A DNA stretch of 64,000 bases from Porogramme epimiltina (lineage: Eukaryota > Basidiomycota > Agaricomycetes > Polyporales > Polyporaceae). Made by a program: the position numbers and the translations under genes. The number at the start of each line of letters is the position of its first letter. The stretch's first letter is position 1. The notes beneath the pieces were generated by a model. That model did not search any database, was not told the DNA's origin, and was given only the letters and a program-made list of their open reading frames with translations. Where the stretch lies: assembly GCA_900155495.1 (NCBI GenBank), contig FTLJ01000306.1:54083-118082 (forward strand), given 5' to 3'. Shown in pieces: positions 34,966 to 46,585 of this stretch.

Positions 34966-36202
34966 ATGATTCGCTCACCAACCAAGCTCCAAAACGCCTC
35001 CTTGGCAGCCCTATCTCGTGCACCACACTCTGGATTACGAAGAAGAAACTATTCAGTAAGTACCATTCAGCTCGAATATCCGTTGATATGCTGTGGTCGA
35101 ACGTATCTCTTTACCAGCAAGCGAAACATCCTCCCTTTGAGCCACCAGCTGTTGATACGGTCTGGCGACCCAATCATGCACCCGTAACCCTTCGGACACT
35201 CCGCGTCAAATCCCTAAAAAAGGAGGACATAGTCGACGTTTCGAGCAAACGTATCAGGCTGCGTTCCCCCCGGCCCAGCGTGTCGCAGGCGTCGCCGTCC
35301 AAAAGGCTCTCACATGACATTGGTACACCTGTGGTCGAGACAATTGTGCCAGAAAAGCTCGCCTCTGTTCAACAACACTACCTCGCGTACGAGATCAAGA
35401 ATCGACAGTGGTTGAACAATCGTACTTTCACACGCATCTGCCCCTTCCCCAACAACACTCGTGGCCTCCTCTACTACTCCAAGCACCCAAAAATCCCGCT
35501 TGCCGGTTCAATACGCTTCTGCCTTGTGCCGGACCCTCAACGATCCAACTTTTCTAGACCCAACAACCTCCTCTTGGACACGGGGCTACCCTGGCAAATA
35601 GACCTGCTGAATCTCAGCGCATCAAACCGGTACAAAAACCTGCGAGACATCCTCATCCGCGACCGTCTGGTACCTCCCCAGCTATTCAGGCATTGCTCTC
35701 ATATGGGGCAACGACTCGGACATTCCATCACACAATGGGACCAGCTTGTGTATGAATATAGACAACCATTTTTTATGGATCTTTCCCTCCCGAAGTCTCC
35801 CATCTACCTCGTCAACTGCTATGATATCATCCGTCTTAAATTGCAGGAACTGTTCTCCTGCGATGTCTATCCCTTCAAATGTGTGTCCGTATTGTATTTC
35901 GTGCGGCTACATCTCACATACGTGTTCCAGCGGGCCGCATCGTGTGCTATTTCGAACGAGACCGCGATCTGCCCCACTACATAGGTCCCACCCTGCACGT
36001 GAAGCGCGTCATTGAGCCTGTTCAATTTGTCAATGGGTATAGAGGCCCGGTGGGACCCGTCAATACTGGCCAACCCATAAGTCGCCGCGGCCTGCCGATG
36101 CGGTTCCTAGTCAAGCCCGACATACATACCGTATATCCGCATACACGCTGGAAAAGACCCGTTAACCGCGACTGTCGCTGGGCGTGGCAGTGGGACAGGT
36201 GA
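34966..36202 (+). CDS. Hypothetical protein with mitochondrial-type presequence
   Basis: Three exons (34966-35055, 35118-35880, 35931-36202) give about 374 residues. Exon 1 encodes MIRSPTKLQNASLAALSRAP then RRRNYS, rich in Arg, Ser and Leu without acids, which looks like a mitochondrial targeting peptide. The body has no domain I can name. Notable segments are WQIDLLNLSASNRYKNLRDI, VYEYRQPFFMDLSLPKSP and, near the end, PHTRWKRPVNRDCRWAWQWD. An open frame continues upstream of this ATG, but the presequence-like start and the clean GTAAGT donor favour this model. Matrix location is inferred; function unknown. Confidence 0.6.
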
Positions 36203-36598
36203 CTACTTCACTTATATCGGGTATTCTCCGCTTACACTTTCGCGGGGCAGTTATGCAGCTGAGTTCCCGGAGGGATGGAAGCTTTCAAAGTTAAGATAAC
36301 CAATGGCATCGAAACGTTATACGGCCCTTGTGTCGATATATTCACACATACGTTCGTACCGCCTGCCTGTTCACTCACACGTGCATGTACTGGAATCCGG
36401 TCCACGGAGCTTCGTACCACCCTCGCCACCGACTTGTATGTCGAACAGGGAACATGCTTCTATCATGCACAAGTGTCCTATATTGTCCCAGATCGGAATG
36501 TCCCTCAAATATGTCTACATGTCGAGATACGCAGTAGCGTCCGCTTCGCAGTTATAAGTCCATTGGCAAAGTCCTAGCTATTGTTCGGGATCCAAATC
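36203..36598. other. Convergent intergenic region
   Basis: This lies between convergent genes and is probably 3' UTR. Short frames here (about 36275-36577) look like composition effects. No gene is supported. Confidence 0.4.
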
Positions 36599-38592
36599 CT
36601 ATACGGTATATATATCGAAGCCCAGGGTGCGATATGCGGGCATATCTCTATAGTACTAGAAAAGCGTCGTTAGCGCGGACCCCAAAAATCTGCGTCCAAG
36701 CGATATACTCACCATCCCCACGAGCCCACCGTCCACCATATCCACGCGCGCAGTGAGGCGCGAGTTCCCCACGTGAAACAGCCTCGGCCCCGCGTACACC
36801 GCGTACGGCAACTCCGTCCTCACCTCCTCCGCGAACAGCTCCTTGTACGCGTCCGGTCGCTCGGGGTCGTCGAACAGCATCGGGCGCACGCGCGCGAGGG
36901 CGCCAGGGTCCCGCCGCCCGTGCGCGGCTGCGTGCGGATTGAGGTCGAGGATCGCGGACGGCCAGGGCGGGGGCGTGGGGCCGTCAACGCAAACGAGGGG
37001 GAACGCGGAGCCGAAGGGGCGCAGCGCGACGCGCGCGCTGTGCGCCTCGGCGCAGCGGAGGAGGACGCTTCCGCGCGTGCCCCACTCCGCCCAGGGTATG
37101 ATGCGCGGGCCAGGGGGAGCGTCTTGGTGCTTGCTCGCCCCCGCGGCGTAAGCGAGGAAGGTGCTGCGTGGTATGAGGAGGGTGCATCCGTGTTCGTGTT
37201 CTTGCGAGTTGTGGACGCGGCTAACTGTGAAGGACACGGCGACCAGGTTGGTCTCGGGGTCCGTCTGAAAGAGACGCGGGTCGTCCTGTGTGGGATGTGG
37301 AGGATGGCTTGAGTACATCCCATCGATGGTCATGATCACTTCCGCCGGAAGTGGTAGGCAAAGTGTGTATAGAGGAGTTGCGGTGATGGGGCCAGTCGAT
37401 TCAGCTGTAGATCCAGGTTGTATGCGGTAGATCTCCAACTTGCTCTCACACCCGAAGCCTACGGCGATGTGTTCGTCACCAATCAATGCATGATATATCC
37501 TGTGAGTTTCATAGGTTTGGTGCTGGATGGGTGTCGCATTCGCTTAAGCTCGTGGAATGATATTTCACTGTTTTGCTCACCCAGACTTTCTGGCCTGATG
37601 GCCAGTCCCAAACCTCAATGTCTGCGGAATCCGCAGAGCCAGAGCGAAGAACGTAGGCTATATACCTGCCTCTGATCTCGAGACCGTCGGTGAATACCTC
37701 CGCCAACACATTACCTGGATAGTTGGACGGTTCTGTGTGCAAGACAGGATATGCAGCTTTGGGATGGCTGGCTCCTAATCGCTCTAAAGATAGGATATGA
37801 AAGGTCACGATCCTGTTTTCATGCAAATCAATACTTCATCCGACGGTCCGCTGAGTATAATGATGCTTACGTGGTCCCCCGAGCGCAAATAGGGAGCACG
37901 GCTAGATCCTGGGCAACATCTACCGTACCGTCATACACCGTCCCGAGAATCGCACCCACAGGTGCTAGACGTCCGACCTGGAGTATCCATGTCTTCGTCT
38001 GTACGTTGCGGACGCCAGAGGCCGTAGTGCGCACGCAAAACCGCGTGGCGTCTATCGAGTGTTCCTCCTCGATGTAACAGATAGAGCCATCTGAAGACCT
38101 TGACCATTCGACTTCGACGCCGCTACCCAGGTCGACACAATGGCGACTAAATGCAGAGGTGCGCTGGAAACGACTCGTGTACTGGCGTAACGCGGCGTGT
38201 CTGTCCGAGATTGTCGCGCCTGAAGGACCTGATGCCCCTTCGACCATCCCCGAGCGTCGTAGCTCTATGGCAAGCTGAAGGCGAACATCTTTGTGGACCA
38301 GCCTCGCGAACAAGTGGCAGACCTGTGAGTACGGAGTTCAGAGATAAAAACTTGCTAGGTTGGAGACGGAACTCACTTCAGCACAACCTAAGAGATCATT
38401 TATGTCGAGATATGACAAGATATGGAGGACGAGCTCTTCGGGGAGGTCAAATAAAATCGACGTCTGAAGGATAGGGAGCTGTAGTGGACGACGGGCTGGT
38501 GTCGCGAAGTTAAAGAGATAGAGATATTTGGAGAACGGCAGGATGCGCATGGCTCCGTAGAGCAAGCGGGCTCGAAGCATTGGTCGTTGCAT
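36599..38592 (-). CDS. F-box protein, unrelated family
   Basis: A clear F-box, FDLPEELVLHILSYLDINDL then CAEVCHLFARLVHKD, lies at about residues 48-85, so this is a probable SCF substrate adaptor. Four exons 38592-38377, 38322-37871, 37812-37581 and 37522-36713 are in phase. The end is ambiguous: reading on through a strong GTGAGT gives a stop at 36656, whereas splicing 36712-36656 adds YYRDMPAYRTLGFDIYTV and stops at 36599 (about 588 residues). The rest resembles a beta-propeller-like region (IAYVLRSGSADSADIEVWDW) without clear WD signatures. It is not closely related to the three F-box genes of the duplications. Confidence 0.78.
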
Positions 38593-38877
38593 GGGTATAT
38601 TCGAGCAAAGACGGGCCCCTTAAGTAGACATGGATGCTAGCTGAGGCGACGATACGCCGACCGCACTGGTTGTGTCCAAGTACCGTCCACGACGTATTTG
38701 AAAAGTCAGAGTCAGGCGGCGTCCCATACCCGCTCCTGCTGTTCTTGGACACGCCCTATACTCAATCGATTTGGGTTAGGGTTCACTGCACCGGAGCAAG
38801 CTCCCTTGACTCCCGGACACCGCTAAGGACTTGTATCTGCGCAGTGCGCAGAACGCAGTCCCTCTTCTCCTACCGCC

Positions 38878-39851
38878 ATGGCTATCAACGCTAACGAAGA
38901 CACCGAATTGTGAGTGTTTTCGTATGCCCGAACGGACAACAAGTGACCCCGTGAGCCAGTAACGAAGCCCTGCGCAAGCACGGCATTCTTCCTCCTCGCC
39001 CACCAACACCGCGTACCCCTTCGCCGCCTCCGTCACCAACTCTTGAGGAGAAGTATGCGAACTATAGCGCAACAGAGCTCAGGGAGCTCGCCTCGGAGGC
39101 TCCGGACGACGAGACCGAGCGCATTCTCGAGCTGTTGAGGCGAAGACGGTTGCAAGAGGCCCGCAAGATGGAGATGGCGCGTTTCGGGCGTGTTTACCCC
39201 ATCTCCCGAGAAGACTACACGCGGGAGGTGACGGAAGCAAGTAAGGTTAACGAGGAGGGAGATGAGCAACAGCGAGGTACTGGTGTGGTCGTGTTCCTAT
39301 ACAAGGATGGGTGAGTCTCGGCTGTCTCTGGTTTATACACTACTCTCGTGCTTAAACTACTTCGCAGGATCCCGCACAGCGATCGGGCGAAGGAGCTCGT
39401 GAATGCTCTCGCTCAGCGACATCCTCATACCAAGTTCGTCTCGATCGTGGGCGACAAGTGCATAGAGAATCTCCCAGACGCGCGACTGCCTATGTTTATC
39501 ATATACCGCAAGGGCGAGGTGCTCAATCAACTCGTCTCGTGGGGTGCTGATCGGGAAAGGCGTATAGAGGGTACGTACTCGTGATGAAGATACGAATCAG
39601 GCCACAGCTCACCGCGCGGTTATGTAGAATTAGAGGCCGTGCTCATTCTCGGAGGTGCAATCATTCCGCGAGTGCGGAGGCAACCAGACGAAGATCGCGA
39701 CGGCTCCGATGGCTCTGACATAGACGACGACGATGACGACCCGTCATCCCGGATGCCGTCCGCAAGTACCAGGACGAACGCCCCGGCACCCAAGAACCTA
39801 AGAGGAAAGAAGGGGGACGATTCCGACTCGGACTTCGAGTTCGATTTGTGA
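38878..39851 (+). CDS. Phosducin-like protein (PLP2/PDCL3 type)
   Basis: Phosducin-like proteins have a thioredoxin fold and act as co-chaperones of the CCT chaperonin in tubulin and actin folding. Exons 38878-38909, 38960-39310, 39368-39570 and 39628-39851 give 269 residues. The N-terminal helical part has NEALRKHGILPPRPPTP and RRRRLQEARKMEMARFGRVY. The thioredoxin-like part has VVVFLYKDGIPHSDRAKELV, KFVSIVGDKCIENLPDARLP and MFIIYRKGEVLNQLVSWGAD. The C-terminus is acidic and ends DSDSDFEFDL, as in the PLP2/PDCL3 group. All junctions are in phase. It lies just left of the right inverted arm. Confidence 0.92.
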
Positions 39852-40214
39852 GAGAACAAACAGAGGAAGAGTACTGTAGCACTTTGTATCATTGTGCATG
39901 TATCGCTAGATCACCCCACGGTATGTCGAGAACAGTTCAATAGCTCGACGCGAAGCGTTGATTGGATTGCTTAAACAAAACAGGTTTGACATCATCTGAG
40001 TGACACCATGCAACCAGCTCTAGAAAGGTTGCCGCACCTGAGCAGATAACACCGCTACCCATGCATTGCATGCCCGGTGGGCGTGAACACCACACCAGCA
40101 ACAATGAGCCTCTATCTGCTTCACAGATGATCCACACAGACCTGCAGCTACCCACGCCGTCCAATTTTCCAACAGGTATGACGGGATAGGAATGGAAAGT
40201 CGCCTCCACGGGTG
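39852..40214. other. 3' flank of the phosducin-like gene up to arm B
   Basis: No gene is seen. The outer edge of arm B lies somewhere near 40215; similarity to the spartin first exon fades here, so part of this may be decayed duplicate. Confidence 0.35.
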
Positions 40215-41177
40215 GCCCTCTGGGAGTTACTGGATCTGATACGCGTCCGTGAGGCCGAGGGGTCAGTGAACCAGCACCGAAGGACGAAGTTCAAAACAGT
40301 GATCAGGTGTGTATGGTACTCTGCTTTTATATGCATAATGGTACTGATGACGTGCTAGCCGCACAATGTCGTCTTCAGCATCGTTCCTCCTTCGATTGAC
40401 GCACGGGACAAACTACTACATTATTCATCCCGCTCTCGCGCCAACCCTAAAGACAGGACCCCACCACCGGCTCGCGCCCTCTTGCTGCTTTCACATCCTC
40501 GTACGCAACGGACACTGTCGCGCGCCTACACGATCAACGGCCAAGCGGTCAAAGTCAGCCAGAAGACGGTCGGAATCGTGGAGAACATTATCGGGCGCGC
40601 CGTCGGTGCAAAGGGCGGGGGCAAGAGCACTCCCACAGCCGACTCCACTGGCATCTCAACTCGCGCCCCCGCCGATCGTCCAGTCGTCGGAATCAGACAC
40701 CCCACCATCGTATCCAGCAAGCGTAGGCGGGGGACCCCCCCCCCGCCGCGGTCCCGCTGCCACGCCAGCACCGCCTCTCCCCGGAGCAAATCCCCGTTCC
40801 CTCCAATCAACAAGTCTGCTTCCGTCCCCGGCTCTCTTCCATCTACAGCCGAGCCTTCCCCGCAGGTGCCACCGCCGCCCAGCCACCTGCGGACGCGCGA
40901 CAAGCTCGTGTTGAGCGCGAACCTCGTCCTCGCGACCGTCGACGACTCCATCCACCGCGCGTTAGACGTCGGTGGCGAACGTGCGGCCGCGGCCGTCGGA
41001 CACGAGTATGGGTCGGAGGCGGGGCGTTCGACCGCGCTCGCGGCGCACACCACGCGGAACGTGACGCTCGTGCACATGGACGCGCGCAGGATCGCGCGGA
41101 AGGCGCTGATCAAGAAGGCGAGGAAGACGAGCAGGATGACCATGGATCGACAGATGCCTGATGGTCAAAGGAGGTAG
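40215..41177 (+). pseudogene. 5'-truncated, frameshifted spartin-like pseudogene
   Basis: This is the arm-B copy of the senescence-domain gene at 10864-12672. It keeps only the last few codons of exon 1 (recognisable around 40215-40308), the intron and exon 2. Exon 2 needs several frame changes: the opening LLRLTHGTNYY is in one frame, SGQAVKVSQKTVG-like sequence (NGQAVKVSQKTVGIVENIIG) in another, the proline-rich linker returns to the first, and the C-terminal block (RTRDKLVLSANLVLATVDD) is again in the second. Nearly all of the N-terminal exon and its promoter are missing. A truncated C-terminal product is possible but unlikely. The break shows which arm is derived. Confidence 0.82.
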
Positions 41178-41438
41178 AGGGGAGTTGTAAGATATGTATG
41201 TCCTGATACTGATGGGAGCTGTTGAGTTGGTCATAGATGACTGTGAGTCCCCATAAGTGGTCTGTTGCTTGATTGAGCGCAGTGTCGGAAGGTTCATGTT
41301 AAGGCATGTACACATAGATATAGGCATAATGTTGGTACATAATGGTTAACATACAGAGAATCACCAGCCCTCTACGTAAAAACCTCGGGCACATCCCGTT
41401 CGTTCTTCCGCTCAGTTAAGTCCACGAAGACCCGTGGA

Positions 41439-42707
41439 TCACTTCCGAAGCCTGGAGGAAGTTTTACCCAGGGGCCTTAGGGTCTGATTGTATTCGAATG
41501 TCAGTTTATCACTGAACGCCTTGCTTCCGAGCTTGATGAACTCGAGGACCACGAGCTGCGCGTGGTGAATACCTTGCTCGAACTTGGCCATCTCATCCTC
41601 GACCTTCCCTGGGCGCTCGCTTGGGGGATAGCAGTCATAGTGGATCTTGCCAGCCGCCTTCCGAACCTGTAAGTTGACGGCAATGAGATCACATATCAGC
41701 GTGTGAACGATACACCAGCGAGATGACGGACGCACTGGTGCAGGGAGCCGACGCCATGCCCGGGCTGGCAGAGAGACGTCTAGGCGGTGAGCGATGTAGA
41801 TACCCCTATACTTGCATGTTTTGGCTTCCTCCCAATTTTTAACAGGATCCCCGGTGCAGAAGAGGTGGAACGGGCCCTCGGGGAAGTTCTTGTGGTGCGA
41901 AGGAGTGAAGGTCCATACGGATCCGTGTTGTCCCCTCTCAAAATTGTGGCAACCCCAAGCGTTGTTCTGGTGTACAAAAACGATGGGCACACGTGTATCA
42001 TCCACCACAGGTGGCTGCGTCAATCAAAGCTTTCAGTAATCGTGTGCTTAGACAGTGTGGAGACAGACTTACGCCGACGGTGACATAGTAACGAACATCG
42101 GCCCAGCTACCGGGGATGATATAGGCCATCTGATTCTTCTCGCAAAATGCCTCGATGTCGATAGTATTCATCTGGGGAAGAGGCTGGAACCAATCAAGCG
42201 GCCCGGGTGGTTGAAGACTTCCCGCTACTTGCGCCCCAAGGGTCGTATATGCGTCTAGCGGGTCACATTTGGCCTTTGCATCCTTCTCTTTCAACTGGGT
42301 TGCGACGTCATTGAGACGTTTGAGTGTGACCTCAGACTTCTCCCGGCGTCCTCTGAGGAAGATGTACCCCCCATGGCTCTCGAGCATCGGAGGTCTCTCG
42401 GTCACCACAGGTCCCTCAGGTCTCTCGGGCTCCACAGGTCTCTCGGGCCCTACAGGTCTCTCGGGCTCCACAGGTCTCTCGGGTTCCACGGTTCTCTCGC
42501 GCTTCTTAGAAGATTTCTTAGCGGCCTTTTCAACCGCGTGTATGGCTGCTCCCGTCGCTTGAACCACAGCGCGCTGCGACTACAACATTTGCGAGGTGAG
42601 CTTCAGATAGTCTATCAGAGTAAAAGGAACTCGCGTACATTGATCTTCTTGCCTTCAGCCACGTCGCGGCTGCCTTGGGTAATTCGCGATTTGTACTGTG
42701 GGTGCAT
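41439..42707 (-). CDS. Unknown protein with VEPERP hexapeptide repeats, arm B
   Basis: This is the inverted paralogue of the gene at 9227-10602. Exons are 42707-42639, 42579-42073, 42014-41736 and 41666-41439, giving 360 residues, all phase 0. Exons 1 and 3 have exactly the same lengths as in arm A (69 and 279 nt). Exon 2 is 93 nt shorter because only about five or six hexads remain (about 42395-42506), with other small indels. The N-terminus starts MHPQYKSRITQGSRDVAEGK, and the C-terminal part keeps IYIAHRLDVSLPARAW. Splice sites and frame are intact despite visible divergence, so it is probably still under constraint. Function unknown. Confidence 0.7.
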
Positions 42708-43387
42708 CTTCACAAACGAGAGTTCAGCTGAGGAGAGACTTGGTAGGGTCCGATGGAGGAGGCGGATGAGGGAGGGGAGGAGAAGAGGGGGTCCTTTTAT
42801 AGCATTCGAGGGAGTAGCGACACGTTCGACGCATTGTCCAGAGATTCTCTTGGCCAAAGCGAAGAAAAGTGATGTGAGCCACTGGGACACCAGTGTGGTC
42901 GTCTACGAACCCGAGCCTCGTGTACCAGAGGCCAAAGCGCCGCCATGCCACAGACAATGTGCATGTTGTTGTTCGTCGGTGTGGTCTTTAGCCAGACTGC
43001 TGCGCATTACATAGCGACGTCTAAGTGTACTGAGGATCTTGAAGTGCGCACTCGAGCTGGCGTCAGGCGCGGCTTGGAGTTGGGCGGAACGTTCAAGACT
43101 TCGGGCTTCAAGCTCATGATCAGTCAAGCTTCGATCGCGAGTGACGACGTCACGGACAAGCGCTTAGTGTCCGAATTTCTCGGACAGCCCTCGGAATTGG
43201 CCGAGTGGCTCAGAACATGGGCGCTAGGCGATGTGGTCTTGTTCTCCGTGGCTACGACTCGAGCACGCCTGAGTTTGATTCTTTACCAACCCCTTCATTG
43301 TCTGTGGTGCGCCGTGTCTAGGTTACCGTACTCGTGGCAACTGTTGCTACTGGCGCACTACCCCTCTACGTCCCGAAGCTCACATCC
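42708..43387. promoter_or_regulatory. Bidirectional promoter of the F-box/VEPERP pair, arm B
   Basis: This matches 8561-9226 in reverse orientation. TATAAAA on the minus strand (42795-42801) precedes the VEPERP start by about 90 bp. The plus-strand frame from 42945 (MPQTMCMLLFVGVVF) is shared with arm A but shifts by a 1-nt loss near 43230. Confidence 0.55.
42795..42801 (-). promoter_or_regulatory. TATA box of VEPERP gene B
   Basis: TATAAAA on the minus strand, in the same place relative to the start codon as in arm A. Confidence 0.6.
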
Positions 43388-45166
43388 ATGTTGATGCTTA
43401 GGAAAACTGGACTCCCCTTCTTGCCGAGCGATGTTCAAGCGCTAATTTGTTCGTCACTTTGTGGTCATCAAAGAACGCTGGCTGCTCTTGCACAGACGTG
43501 CCAGTCACTGAAAGGTCCCGCCCTCAAGGAGCTATGGCGTGTCATACCCTGCTTTGAAGTCTTCGTGGACACACTCCCTCAAGAGCTATGGACAGTGAGC
43601 GAGTCCGAGTCGCATATCGTACGTACTATACTTCCACAGGTCGAGGATCGTCCTATCTGATACCACCGTTACCAGAAATTCGTACGGGACGTTACCTCCG
43701 ATGATCTCGCTCGGCCACGGCACTACACGCCTCTTGTCAAACACGTTGTCATTGATCCTATGCACACTATCTACGATTTCGACAGCTCTGCGTGGTCCGC
43801 CCTCCTGGCACCCAATATCGGTCCACTCAGTTTCCCGAATCTTACCTCTGTACAGACGTGGCAGAGAAGGCTCTTGAACACACCCCACGATCCTCCACCC
43901 ATATATCGCCTTCTTGGAAAATCTCTGCGATCTCTACGCATTGGGGGTGTCGCGGATCCAAAATGGTATCCGGAGGAGCCAGATGACAGAGATAATCCGG
44001 AAAACCTCATCGCAATCTATACCAATCTCGACCTACGCTCTCCTCGCCTCGAGAATCTTTCCATCACCGTTCACAAATTTCACGATGACATTGCCGGTCC
44101 CCTTATGGAAGCCGTCTGCGGCCTACACAATCTTCTCCATTGCACTCTTGAAGGCGTCTTCGTCACTCCCCGTGTTCTCTCCCATCTTGCTTCCCTTTCC
44201 TTACTTCAAACACTCAATATCCGGATCCGCACCATCGATTTCATGGACGGACTTGGTGATACACTCTCAGCAGCGGACCACCCCTTCCCCAAATTGCAGC
44301 GCGCCTCTCTCTTCTTCGGGTGCATGCCCACATGCACGGAGCTTATACACGCAATCCGATCTTCAAAACTCGATCAGGTCGCTGTCACCATCGCTGAACC
44401 CGTCTCAATGGGCGAACTCGTCGCATTCGGGAGCGTCTTATCCAAACACCCCTCCTTAGGCACCCTCGAGACACTCGACATGGTATTAGGAAACCTGGCC
44501 GACAACGCCGCTGAGGTAGAACCGCTACCGCCATCCGCGTTCCTGTCATTCGCATCACTCCACCGTCTCAGGGAAATTACGATTCGCGGGATCTCCTTTG
44601 CCGGCCTGGACGATGCAACACTCGAGGCTATGGCCCGCGGATGGCCGGAGATACGGAAGGCGTGGATGATGCCCACCTTCCGTCCTGTGGCTAGTATAAC
44701 CGCGCACGCAACACTTTCCGCGCTCGATGCGTTTATCAGGCACTGTCCGCACACGATAGAGCTCGGGTTCGAGCTTGAGGACATCACACGCGAAGCCGTT
44801 GGAGCTGTTATCGACGCCCAGACACGACCCCAGGGTTTTTCCAACTTGACCACGCTCGGAGTCGGCTCCTCGTTCTTGGACAGAGAAGACTGTCACATTG
44901 TGGCGTCACTCCTCTCGTTATGGTTTCTACGACGGGTGCCACATATTTGCATCTGGACGTCGAAGGACGACGAAGAAGGGGGTGAGGAGAACAAAGAAGT
45001 TCTTCGACGACTAGACCGGGCGTTGCGCAACTGGTTCCTGGCGGGCATGTGGTCCGAGAGAACTTTTTTGGCGGTACGAGTGGAAGAACGTTTATGGCGT
45101 AGGCGACAGAAAAGGCTCATGACACGGCCTCCCGACATCGTCTCGGATCCAAGCTCCCCGTTATAA
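43388..45166 (+). CDS. F-box protein, copy B (right inverted arm)
   Basis: Exons 43388-43618 and 43676-45166 give about 573 residues. Exon 1 has the same 231-nt length as copy A, and the F-box segment reads LPFLPSDVQALICSSL then LAALAQTCQSLKGPALKELW. The second exon shares most residues with copy A across its whole length, including the FMDGLGDTLSAADHPFPKLQ block. The acceptor used is ACCAG|AAATTCGTACGG, which keeps the frame into DVTSDDLAR. No stop or frameshift is present. Like copy A it is divergent from a VEPERP gene. It is probably an SCF adaptor with an unknown substrate; divergence lies mainly in scattered substitutions and a shortened C-terminal acidic loop. Confidence 0.78.
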
Positions 45167-46168
45167 TCATCATATTCTCCATCGGTGCGTACGTCAACGC
45201 GCATGACTACGGGGCAATTTGTTGATATCGTTACAAGCCTATTGACGGCGGTGTCCCTCCGTCCTTGTGCTACACCACAAAATCCTTCCACCATCATCTA
45301 TCTCATTTGTACCTTCTAGAACGTGTGTAAGCTATGTTTCAGCGACTCACGGAAGATGGCGAGGTGACGGATGAGAGGAACAAGCTAGTAGAATACGTAT
45401 TTTTTTATCATATTAGGGTCCACATCATGATCAGTTTACTCAGAGTTTTGTGCCGACATGCTAGGGGGTTGGGAGGGCCCTATGTACTTAATGGCACTCA
45501 CTCTGACTCTTCATGACTCGTCTATCTGTATTTTCAACCGCGCACGGGGACGTGCTGCCCAGGAACCACTTAGGACAGAATTAAACGCCTTTCTGGCTTT
45601 GTACAGTTTTAGCGTAACTAGAACGTCGGTGTGCACGCTGGAAACCTCAGTGGCGCATGGGCTCGATGCATAGGAGAATCTAAACCTACGAGAAAAGACC
45701 TCCCTTCTCGTCTGACTCGACACAATTCATTCTTGCTAGGATCTTTCCAATGTAGAACACTTCTTTGTAGTACTATTTCACCCTAGCCGCATCTTACGGA
45801 GTATCCTGACCACGCTCGAGGAAAACTAAGCAGCGAAGTCCTTTGCTCTACTCTGGGAGCGAATATCACATTTTCACGGACATGCGTCATAGTTGACAGA
45901 GAACAGCTGGTACAAATCGCACAAAACCTATCAACTACAAGCCTATGCAATGTCCGAGGTAAGTCCGTAAAAGTCCGTAAAAGTCCGTGTCAACGTCATC
46001 TGGGATTCCTGGCCATGAAAGGTCCAACAAATCAACAACAGTGGAGGCTACCACCGCCCTCCACAGCAACCTTCTGCAGAGCCGAGCGCGGAACCTGGGA
46101 CGGCCGACAAGTCAGCACATGCGGCACACTTCTCGGGATCATTCCCGGAACGGCGAGACTCACCCGTT
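45167..46168. other. Intergenic region beyond arm B
   Basis: The first ~160 bp are F-box 3' flank shared with arm A. The rest is AT-richer and holds no recognisable gene. Three exact or near-exact copies of the 10-mer AAGTCCGTAA lie at 45961-45989. Confidence 0.45.
45961..45989. repeat. Short tandem repeat, three 10-bp units
   Basis: The unit AAGTCCGTAA occurs twice exactly and a third time with its last base or two changed. It lies about 180 bp beyond the 3' end of cerato-platanin gene 1. Confidence 0.8.
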
Positions 46169-46585
46169 TTACAGCCCGCACGCGGAGGCCGCGACCTGCG
46201 TCGCGGCGACGTCGATGCGGCCGAGCGCCGCGGCCTGGCCGTTCGTGAGCGTGTCCATCGCGCCCTTGGCGACGTTGAAGCCGGCGTCGGCGTGGTCGAC
46301 CGCGAGGACGTTGATGCTCTTGCCGTTGTACGTCAGCTGCCAGCACGATCCGCACGCGGCGGAGTTCCAGCCGGTGACGGCCTGCGCCCCGCCGATGTTG
46401 GGGAAGTGGGGGAGCGAGCCGAAGGTGCTGAAGCCCTTGGTGAGCAGCCCATTCGCGCCGTCGGAGCACGCGACGGTTGCGAGCGACGCGGATGCGTTGT
46501 CGTAGGCCTCGTCGTAGGAGAGCGTCACGCCGAGCGCGGGGGCGGCGACGGCGAGGAGGGCGAGCGCGACGGCCTTGAACTGCAT
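46169..46585 (-). CDS. Cerato-platanin family protein 1
   Basis: Cerato-platanins are small secreted beta-barrel proteins that bind chitin oligomers and act at fungal surfaces or in host contact. One exon encodes 138 residues. The signal peptide MQFKAVALALLAVAAPALG is followed by VTLSYDEAYDN, the usual mature start. Family motifs are the VACSDG and GWNSAACGSCW cysteines, PHFPNIGG, SINVLAVDHADAGFN and the C-terminal ASACGL; four cysteines predict two disulfides. A TATAAAA box lies at 46693-46699. A close paralogue sits inverted at 57959. The ATG gives the expected signal peptide, so the longer upstream frame was not used. Confidence 0.94.
   Translation of the reverse strand: MQFKAVALALLAVAAPALGVTLSYDEAYDNASASLATVACSDGANGLLTKGFSTFGSLPHFPNIGGAQAVTGWNSAACGSCWQLTYNGKSINVLAVDHADAGFNVAKGAMDTLTNGQAAALGRIDVAATQVAASACGL

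Larger units (their letters stand above)
40215..45325 (-). repeat. Right arm (B) of the inverted segmental duplication
   Basis: Inverted counterpart of 6575-11830 with the same three genes in mirror order, separated from it by about 28-29 kb. The match continues about 160 bp past the F-box stop codon (shared CATTTGTACCTTC-like string near 45300). Several indels and many substitutions show it is not recent. The outer left edge cuts into spartin exon 1, which marks a breakpoint. Confidence 0.85.

Noticed and set aside
34764..35984. 406-residue unspliced reading of the mitochondrial-type gene
   Set aside because: It runs through a clear GTAAGT intron and lacks the targeting-peptide start; the three-exon model is better.
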